Positions 1 through 5,079 of a stretch of DNA of 9,717 nt are shown here, one piece after another. Each line of letters opens with the position of its first letter. Position 1 is the stretch's first letter. A model generated the notes under the pieces. That model was not told the DNA's origin. It made no database searches and worked only from the letters and a program-made list of their open reading frames with translations. A program made the translations under genes and the position numbers. The DNA comes from Alphaproteobacteria bacterium (GTDB lineage: Bacteria; Pseudomonadota; Alphaproteobacteria; Micavibrionales; UBA2020): assembly GCA_020853455.1 (NCBI GenBank), contig JADYYV010000118.1:1-9717 (forward strand), read 5' to 3'.

Positions 1-382
1 GCGACACCATATCGACCGCAAAATTGCGGGGCGCGTTGGTGAAGACGTATTTCTTGCCGGGCAGATGGGCCAGGTATTCCTGCGTGATCGCGCAGGGCGG
101 CACGACCTTGATATCCACGTCATGCACATGCTGCCGGAAATATTCGGGCGCGACGTTGTGTTCGGTCATGAGGCCGCGCAGCGTGGTGCCGTAGGTGTGG
201 AAGAAATGCTTGCGCTTCAAATCGGCTTCATCGCGCGGCAGCCGCAGGTGGCTGGCCACGAAATCGGTCATCCTGCGGCCGACTTCGACGAAGATATGCG
301 TTTCCGCGTCGTACAGGGTGTTGTCGAGGTCAAAGACCCATGCGTCAACGTGAGACAGGTCGTCCGGCGGCAATTTTCGCAT
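1..382 (-). CDS. HAD-superfamily hydrolase, pyrimidine 5'-nucleotidase-like (3' part beyond the window)
   Basis: The first 127 codons are present; the rest lies beyond the left edge. The N-terminus carries HAD motif I as WVFDLDNTLYDA, with nucleophile Asp18 and acid/base Asp20. A helical cap region follows (about residues 27-100), then motif II as YVFTNA with Thr115. This layout is that of the YjjG/SDT1-type pyrimidine 5'-nucleotidases, cytosolic Mg-dependent phosphatases of nucleoside monophosphates; the exact substrate cannot be read from this fragment. The ATG (complement of 380-382) lies only 9 bp after the recR stop, so the two are probably co-transcribed. Motifs III and IV, with the Lys and the metal-binding Asp residues, should lie beyond the edge. 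The HAD assignment is firm; the nucleotidase subtype is an inference. Confidence 0.85.
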   Translation of the reverse strand, partial: MRKLPPDDLSHVDAWVFDLDNTLYDAETHIFVEVGRRMTDFVASHLRLPRDEADLKRKHFFHTYGTTLRGLMTEHNVAPEYFRQHVHDVDIKVVPPCAITQEYLAHLPGKKYVFTNAPRNFAVDMVS

Positions 383-391
383 GGCAGTAAC

Positions 392-985
392 CTACACGGC
401 CTTTCTGGAGCGAAGGGCGGCGGCGAGCGTGCCATCGTCAAGGTAATCGATCTGGCCGCCGATCGGCACGCCATGCGCCAGCTGCGTCACCGACACGTTG
501 CAGCTATGCAGGCAGTCGGCGATGTAATGCGCGGTCGTCTGGCCGTCGATGGTCGCATTCAGGGCTACGATGACTTCCTTCACTTGGGTGTCGCGCGCGC
601 GTTCCAGCAGATGCGGGATGGAAAGGTCTTCGGGCCCGATGCCGTCGAGCGCCGACAGCGTGCCGCCCAGCACGTGGTAGTACCCCTTGAACGATCCGGT
701 TTTCTCGATCGCCCACAAATCGGAAATATCCTCGATCACGCAAATGATGCCGCGGTCGCGCGATTGCGACGCGCAGATCGCGCAGGGGCGCTGGGTATCA
801 AGGTTGTGGCAGTCGGGGCAGTCCTCGATCACATCGGCGGCTTTGTTCAATGCCTGCGCAAGGGGCAGCATCAGCGTTTCGCGGTTCTTCAGCAAATGAA
901 GCGCGACACGCCGCGCGGAACGCGGGCCCAGGCCGGGCAGGCGTCCAATCAGCTTGATCAGATGTTCGATTTCGGTGCCAATCAT
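392..985 (-). CDS. recR: Recombination mediator protein RecR
   Basis: RecR works with RecF and RecO to load RecA on SSB-coated single-stranded DNA at gaps. The 197-residue length is normal for the family. In order, the sequence shows an N-terminal helix-hairpin-helix (RLPGLGPRSARR, residues 15-26), a four-cysteine zinc finger (Cys56, Cys59, Cys68, Cys71), a Toprim domain (VIEDISDLWAIEKTG and the following HVLGGTLSALDGIGPEDL) and the C-terminal GVPIGGQIDYLDDGTLAAAL segment typical of RecR. The ATG start (complement of 983-985) fits family N-termini. There is no strong Shine-Dalgarno; GAAGGG lies rather far upstream. A TATAAT hexamer on the minus strand (993-998) has no convincing -35. The usual dnaX-ybaB partners are not upstream; an oxidoreductase gene is, 62 bp away. 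The HAD gene follows closely. Confidence 0.97.
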   Translation of the reverse strand: MIGTEIEHLIKLIGRLPGLGPRSARRVALHLLKNRETLMLPLAQALNKAADVIEDCPDCHNLDTQRPCAICASQSRDRGIICVIEDISDLWAIEKTGSFKGYYHVLGGTLSALDGIGPEDLSIPHLLERARDTQVKEVIVALNATIDGQTTAHYIADCLHSCNVSVTQLAHGVPIGGQIDYLDDGTLAAALRSRKAV

Positions 986-1047
986 GGAGGTGATTATAGC
1001 CCTTCAACGGCGCGGTTTATAGTCATTTAAGCGCGAATTCGCATATG

Positions 1048-1770
1048 TTAACCCCCGAAGGAGTCGCTGAACAGCCAGTCTTTTTCCGCGTCCAAAGCAC
1101 TCAGGGCGGGCAGGGTGGCGTTAATCATCGGGGCGGGGCCGGCGATGTAAATATTGTGCCCTGCCAGCGTCTTGAAATCCTCGGCAAGGGCGGGGGCGAT
1201 ATAGCCGCTGCGGTGCGGCGCGCCGGACGCGGGTTCGCCCAGCAGCGGTACATAGCGGAATTCGGGATAGGTTGTCTGCAGGGTGCGGAATGTCTGGTCG
1301 AGGTAAAGATGCTGCGCGTCGCGCACGCCCCAGTACAGGTAGGCGGGGCTGTGTTGCGCATGGGCGAAATGCGCCTCCAATATCGCCTTCAGGGGCGCGA
1401 TGCCGACGCCGCCCGCCAGCGCCAGCAGGGGGCGGGTAGAGGCGCGCCAGAAATGGTCGCCAAACGGCGCTTCGACGGAAATCGTGCTGCCGGCGCGCCA
1501 GTTTTCAAAGATATGCGCCGTCAGGCCGCGCCCGGTATTCTTGATGTGGAATTCCAGCAGCCCGCCATCCGGTGCGTTCGCAATCGAATAGGGGCGGGCA
1601 TCGAAACCCAAGGCCGACAGATGCGCATACTGCCCCGCGCGATGCGGCGACGCCGTGCCGATATCGGCCCTGATGATGCGCGTATCGCCCGCAATATCAT
1701 CGACCGATATGATGCGCGCTTCATATGCGCGCGCGGCAGCTTGGGTAATGGCGTCGGGTCGGGCGGTCAA
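1048..1770 (-). CDS. FAD/NAD(P)-binding oxidoreductase, ferredoxin-NADP reductase superfamily
   Basis: A 240-residue soluble flavoprotein of the ferredoxin-NADP(+) reductase superfamily, close in size to the NAD(P)H-flavin reductases (Fre type). The N-terminal beta-barrel has the FAD signature R-x-Y-S (RPYSIANAP, Arg59-Pro67) and GRGLTAHIF. The C-terminal half has the pyridine-nucleotide-binding loop GGVGIAPLKAIL (from Gly120), YWGVRDAQHLYL and IYIAGPAPMI. There is no 2Fe-2S ferredoxin domain at either end, so electrons would pass to free flavin or to a separate partner; the acceptor is unknown. The start codon is TTG: no Met occurs before residue 207, and AGGAA lies 8 bases upstream of the TTG. 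A terminator stands just upstream (1801-1845), and no clear promoter is seen between it and the start. recR follows after 62 bp. Confidence 0.85.
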   Translation of the reverse strand: MTARPDAITQAAARAYEARIISVDDIAGDTRIIRADIGTASPHRAGQYAHLSALGFDARPYSIANAPDGGLLEFHIKNTGRGLTAHIFENWRAGSTISVEAPFGDHFWRASTRPLLALAGGVGIAPLKAILEAHFAHAQHSPAYLYWGVRDAQHLYLDQTFRTLQTTYPEFRYVPLLGEPASGAPHRSGYIAPALAEDFKTLAGHNIYIAGPAPMINATLPALSALDAEKDWLFSDSFGG

Positions 1771-1800
1771 GTTCGGCGTTCCTGTCAGGGCTTCTAGAAA

Positions 1801-1845
1801 GACTTAGGGCTCATCCGCAAAACTAGGGATGAGCCCTTGAAAGTC
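1801..1845 (-). terminator. Rho-independent terminator after the LPD7-like gene
   Basis: AGGGCTCATCC (1806-1816) pairs perfectly with GGATGAGCCCT (1827-1837) across a 10-base loop. The stem is extended by GACTT (1801-1805) pairing with AAGTC (1841-1845) around a 3-base bulge. On the minus strand the hairpin starts 18 bp after the stop of the 1864-3447 gene, and its end merges into a T-rich run (TCTTTCT), as expected for termination in that direction. The plus side has no T-run, and no plus-strand gene ends here. Confidence 0.8.
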
Positions 1846-1863
1846 AAGCTGTTGGTGGAATGA

Positions 1864-3447
1864 TTACGGCGTGCGTCCTTTGGCCTTTTTGGCAGGTTTC
1901 CCGCCCTTGTCGCCGCCGCCGGTTTTCGCAGCGGCTGCTTCGGGCTTGTCTGCCGCCGGTTTTTCGACCACGTCGGCAACCGGCTTCGTATCGACGGCAG
2001 GCTTCTCGCCAGCTTCGGGTTTGCCCTTGACGATCTTGTCGATCGCATCAAGGCTCGCCTGCGCTTCGGGGTTGTCGGCGTTCTTTTCGCGCACTTCGGC
2101 GGTTGCGGATGCCAGCGCTTCATTCTTCGGCGGGGTCACGATGCCAAAGCTGGTCGTCGTGCCTTTATCAGCGGCTGCGGTGACCGGTTTATCGCCTTCG
2201 GCAACGACAGGCTTGTCGCCTTCGGCGAGGACCGGTTTATCGCCTTCGGCGACGGCAGGTTTTGCGCCTTCCGCAACGGCGGGCTTTTCGGTCACCGGCT
2301 TGTCGGTTTCGGCAACGGCGGGCCTGTCGCCTTCCGCCTTCACGGGCGCATCGCCTTCAGCTTTCGCGGCGGGCTTGTTGCTGGCGGGCGTTTCCGGATC
2401 GGGTTCATCGCCGGTTGTCTGCGGCGCGGACAGATCGACGCCCGACAGGTTCATCTGGTGGGAAGCGGGGGTCGCGCCGATCGTCAGCTTGTCGTTTTTC
2501 TCGGCATTGAAGGCCGCGAGGCGGTTATGCACGTTGTTCGGGTCCTCGCTGTACATCGGCTCGAAATTCGCGACTTCCAGACCGTTCATTTTGGCGTGCA
2601 GCCACATCAGTTCTTTTTGTTTCTGGTTGCCGTGCACGTTGATGGCGGACCAGCCGCGCGCTTTCGCGGTGACGGCTACGGCATGCGCTTCTTCCTCGCC
2701 GAATTTCGCGGTGCGCTTGCGCATACCGATGAATTCGGAGCCGCCCAGATTGGCGTGCCATTCGATCACATGGCCGTTGGGCAGGTGGAAATCCAGGCCG
2801 TATTTGTCGTTCTTCTTGACTTTGCCGGTCAGGCCCAGCGTTTCCTTCAGCTCGTCCGACACGTCGCCTGCGGGCCAGACAGCGTTGATCGCGGGCATGC
2901 TGTTCTTGGCGAAGACGGAACGGTAACGCGTGTCCTTGTTGGCTTCATCGCCGTCAAGCGCGTCATCGGCATCGATGACGGGCGCTGTGTCTGTTTTGCT
3001 CACGGGCGCGGCGGTCGTGTCTTTTTTTGCTGCGTTGTTAGCGGCTTCGCCGACGGGGGCGATGTTGGGCTGGCCGACGGTTGCGTCTTTTTTCTTCTCG
3101 GCGCCTTCTTCGGCAGCGGCCTCCGCCTGGGGCGTGGGCGCGACGGCGACCGAGTCAGCCGACAGGGCGGCAGCCTTGGCGGCCGGGCCTTTCGAAGTGT
3201 CGGTCAGGTCGATGGCGGGCGTGCCGTTCGAGGGGGTCAGGCCAACGCCTTCGGTTTCAAAATCGAACAGGCGCAGCTGGTCGCCGGGCTTCAATTCGGG
3301 TCTTTTGACTTCGAAATTTGCCACGTATTTGCTGCCCTCGGCGACAACGGGCGTTTCGGCCACTGCGGTGACGGTGCCACCCGATGCTTCGGGAGCTTTC
3401 TTATCTTCTGCGGAAGGCGGTGTATCGACTTGACCGTCTTGAGCCAT
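1864..3447 (-). CDS. Disordered Ala/Pro/Lys-rich protein with an LPD7-like domain and 8-residue repeats
   Basis: I do not recognise a named family for the full protein of about 527 residues. The start chosen is the ATG at 3445-3447, preceded by GAGGG at 7 bases; a TTG 33 bases upstream is in frame but has no such site. About residues 10-190 are low-complexity (Ala, Pro, Thr, Asp, Lys) and probably disordered. Residues about 215-297 form a compact, ordered-looking segment: YGLDFHLPNGHVIEW, a helix with EEEAHAVAVTAKARGW, then SAINVHGNQKQKELMWLHAK and NGLEVANFEP. This pattern (helix, RGW, strand, G-x-x-x-x-x-x-x-W-x-x-A, hydrophobic strand, EP) matches my memory of LPD7, a domain found in conjugative relaxases and large polyvalent proteins. 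Residues about 358-427 are KPxVAEGD repeats, and a Lys-rich tail (KKAKGRTP) ends the protein. No signal peptide, membrane segment or relaxase catalytic motif is seen. The gene stands alone, with its own promoter and terminator. Function is unknown. Confidence 0.8.
   Translation of the reverse strand: MAQDGQVDTPPSAEDKKAPEASGGTVTAVAETPVVAEGSKYVANFEVKRPELKPGDQLRLFDFETEGVGLTPSNGTPAIDLTDTSKGPAAKAAALSADSVAVAPTPQAEAAAEEGAEKKKDATVGQPNIAPVGEAANNAAKKDTTAAPVSKTDTAPVIDADDALDGDEANKDTRYRSVFAKNSMPAINAVWPAGDVSDELKETLGLTGKVKKNDKYGLDFHLPNGHVIEWHANLGGSEFIGMRKRTAKFGEEEAHAVAVTAKARGWSAINVHGNQKQKELMWLHAKMNGLEVANFEPMYSEDPNNVHNRLAAFNAEKNDKLTIGATPASHQMNLSGVDLSAPQTTGDEPDPETPASNKPAAKAEGDAPVKAEGDRPAVAETDKPVTEKPAVAEGAKPAVAEGDKPVLAEGDKPVVAEGDKPVTAAADKGTTTSFGIVTPPKNEALASATAEVREKNADNPEAQASLDAIDKIVKGKPEAGEKPAVDTKPVADVVEKPAADKPEAAAAKTGGGDKGGKPAKKAKGRTP
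2167..2376 (-). repeat. 24-bp in-gene tandem repeat encoding KPxVAEGD units
   Basis: About nine units of 8 residues with consensus Lys-Pro-x-Val-Ala-Glu-Gly-Asp follow one another. One unit is interrupted by a 4-residue KPVT insert, and the outer units are more diverged. The middle units are nearly identical in DNA too (TCGCCTTCGGC followed by a variable part on the plus strand), which points to fairly recent slippage or unequal crossing-over. The reading frame is kept because the unit is 24 bp. Confidence 0.85.
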
Positions 3448-3480
3448 GGCGGAACCCTCTTTGATTTTTTGAAAAAACAA

Positions 3481-3495
3481 TTAACCCGTCGTTAA
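3481..3495. promoter_or_regulatory. Perfect TTAA-N7-TTAA box (CtrA-type site)
   Basis: TTAA (3481-3484), seven bases, then TTAA (3492-3495) is an exact match to the consensus for the alphaproteobacterial response regulator CtrA. It lies 33 bp upstream of the ATG of the LPD7-like gene. Relative to the start site predicted from the promoter at 3511-3539 it falls at about +9 to +23, a place that would favour repression. It could instead be the -35 region of a second, CtrA-activated promoter closer to the gene. The match is seen directly; the regulatory role is inferred. Confidence 0.55.
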
Positions 3496-3510
3496 GAATT
3501 GTATTCAACC

Positions 3511-3539
3511 ATTATAGCCAAATTTTCGTAATGGCGCAA
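3511..3539 (-). promoter_or_regulatory. Sigma-70-type promoter of the LPD7-like gene
   Basis: On the minus strand a TTGCGC (-35, at 3534-3539) and a perfect TATAAT (-10, at 3511-3516) are separated by exactly 17 bases. Transcription should start near 3504, giving a leader of about 57 bases that contains the TTAA-N7-TTAA box and the Shine-Dalgarno GAGGG. The AT-rich composition of 3481-3588 contrasts with the GC-rich genes on both sides. Confidence 0.65.
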
Positions 3540-3588
3540 GAAAACGCAAATTATCCAGTATTTTCAATGATATTTTTGCGAATCTGTC

Positions 3589-4197
3589 TTAATTCAGCTT
3601 GGGGTTTTTGCGTTCCGGATCATAATAGTGAAACAGGTCGTTATCGAGCTTCATGCCGGTCTGCACGTTCAGCAGCTCGACTTCGGTCGTGCCGCCTTCG
3701 GGATCGACGATCCGCCATTTGCGCAGTTCCAGCGTGGGCGTTTCCGTGAAGGCAAGGGTCAGCGAACCCGCCTTGGGCTCTTTTTTCTCGACCAGCGTGA
3801 CCAGCAGCATGCCGCCGTCGCGCACCACGGTCGATACGCTCAGGTCGCCCGACAGGGTCAGTTTTTCGCGCAGGAAGAAATCGGCCAGCGATTTGGAAAT
3901 CAGGGTGCGCGAACCCTGCTTCATCTGGGCGTCATAGTAATTGATGAACAACCCGTCGGCGACGATGAAATCCTTCACGGGCGGGTCATAGGTAAAGCTC
4001 ATGCGGCCTGGGCGCTTCAACAGGAAAGTGCCGCCCACCTGCTTGCCGGCGTTATCGGTCTGGATGAATTTCGCCTTCAGCGTGCGCAGGCCGTTCAGGT
4101 AGGACTGCACGGCGGCGACTTCGGGGATTTCCTGCTGCGCGGAGGCCGCGGCGGGCGCAAGAATAAGGGCAAGCAGGATTGCGGCAATAAAACGCAT
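3589..4197 (-). CDS. lolA: Outer-membrane lipoprotein carrier LolA-like protein
   Basis: LolA is the periplasmic shuttle that takes lipoproteins released by LolCDE to the outer membrane. The 202 residues begin with a signal peptide (RFIAAILLALILAPAAASA, likely cleaved after Ala20, before QQ). Family features follow: VQSYLNGLRTLKAKFIQT, LLKRPGRMSFTYDPPVKDFIVADG, LWxx-like elements replaced here by LFINYYDAQ, then ADFFLREKLTLSG and the C-terminal strand pattern LRKWRIVDPEGGTTEVELLNVQTGMKLDNDLFHYYDP. Length and order fit LolA. A GGTGA sequence lies about 4 bases before the ATG. It is the third gene after ftsK and an unknown secreted protein, 46 bp behind the latter. ftsK-lolA proximity is common in Alphaproteobacteria. 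No clear terminator is seen downstream. Confidence 0.9.
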   Translation of the reverse strand: MRFIAAILLALILAPAAASAQQEIPEVAAVQSYLNGLRTLKAKFIQTDNAGKQVGGTFLLKRPGRMSFTYDPPVKDFIVADGLFINYYDAQMKQGSRTLISKSLADFFLREKLTLSGDLSVSTVVRDGGMLLVTLVEKKEPKAGSLTLAFTETPTLELRKWRIVDPEGGTTEVELLNVQTGMKLDNDLFHYYDPERKNPKLN

Positions 4198-4243
4198 AGG
4201 TCACCGTTGTTGGTTCAAGTTTATACCGGAGCTGACACGCAGC

Positions 4244-5065
4244 TTAGGGGTTGTACCCTGCGATCTGCATCATGAATTTGTCGAGCGTCGCATGGACCTT
4301 GTCGAGGCTTTTCGGCTTCGGGCCGCTCGACGACAGCGACACCTCCACGGGGAAGTTGCGCAGCATCGTCGTGCCGACCGCGCCGCGCTGGGTGTATTTC
4401 TTGTATTCCGATTCGAATTCGGCGCTGTAGCCGATCGATACGCCGGTTGCCGTGCGGGTGGCCTTGTCGTCGAAGATATACTGGTCGGGCGCGCCCATCA
4501 GCAGGCGGGTGGCGTAATTGTCGCTCACCTTCATGTCGCCTTTGCCGCCGCTCGTTTTCTTGTAATAGTTGCCGACGCTTTTTTTCATGTCATCGCGGAA
4601 AGATTTTTCGCGCATGTCGAGATACTCGGAAATGCCGATCGGCGCGCGGCCTAGTTTTGGCGCAAGCCAGCTGATCGAGCCCTGATAGTTCAGCGACGTA
4701 TCGGGCGGCTCCAGTCCGGGCATCGTCTGCGCCGCCAGCTGCGGGCCTTGCGTGAATTTCTCCAACTCGTCGCAGTCGGCGAACATGGCGACCAGGTTGC
4801 CGCCGTCGGCGTCATGACCCAGCTTGCGCATATGTTTTACCATCGCGCCTTCAAGGTATTGCGATTCATCGAGGAAGCACATGCCCAGCGGCGCTTCCAG
4901 CGTTACGCGGTGCTGGCCGAAAGGCATGACGACCGTGCGGCGCATTTCCCAGACGGGGTTCGGCTCTCTCGCCTGCGCGACTGCGCCCGCCAGCATTGCG
5001 CCTGCCAGCATACAGCCGAGGATGGTCGTTTTCGCGGTGAAAAATTTCTTCATGGAATGCTTCAT
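4244..5065 (-). CDS. Secreted or periplasmic protein of unknown function between ftsK and lolA
   Basis: I do not recognise this 273-residue protein. A basic start (MKHSMKK), a hydrophobic stretch (about residues 14-30) and AQA before Arg33 make a clear Sec signal peptide, so the mature protein of about 240 residues should be periplasmic. ILGC inside the hydrophobic stretch only loosely resembles a lipobox. Two cysteines of the mature part, Cys63 (PLGMCFLDESQ) and Cys98 (MFADCDELEKF), could form a disulfide. No further membrane segment or catalytic motif is visible. The start is uncertain between the first ATG and the one four codons later (5051-5053); neither has an ideally spaced ribosome site. 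The gene lies 14 bp after the ftsK stop and 46 bp before lolA, so joint transcription and an envelope-related role are plausible but unproven. Confidence 0.8.
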   Translation of the reverse strand: MKHSMKKFFTAKTTILGCMLAGAMLAGAVAQAREPNPVWEMRRTVVMPFGQHRVTLEAPLGMCFLDESQYLEGAMVKHMRKLGHDADGGNLVAMFADCDELEKFTQGPQLAAQTMPGLEPPDTSLNYQGSISWLAPKLGRAPIGISEYLDMREKSFRDDMKKSVGNYYKKTSGGKGDMKVSDNYATRLLMGAPDQYIFDDKATRTATGVSIGYSAEFESEYKKYTQRGAVGTTMLRNFPVEVSLSSSGPKPKSLDKVHATLDKFMMQIAGYNP

Positions 5066-5079
5066 CCTGTTATGCCCCG

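Noticed and set aside
65..1030. Long plus-strand open frame of 321 codons opposite recR and the HAD gene.
   Set aside because: It is antisense to two genes with clear family motifs; its translation shows no domain, and such shadows are common in GC-rich DNA.
1871..3495. Two long overlapping plus-strand frames opposite the LPD7-like gene.
   Set aside because: Low-complexity Ser/Ala/Phe and Gly/Arg/Val translations mirror the repetitive minus-strand gene, which has its own promoter, ribosome site and terminator.
3541..3580. CGCAAA/TTTGCG inverted repeat as a lolA terminator.
   Set aside because: The stem is only 6 bp with a loop of about 24 bases and lies over the AT-rich promoter region of the next gene; too weak to call.
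5009..5020. ILGC in the signal peptide of the 4244-5065 protein as a lipoprotein box.
   Set aside because: The Cys is in the middle of the hydrophobic stretch, with a clearer AQA cleavage site 14 residues later, and the -2 residue is unusual.
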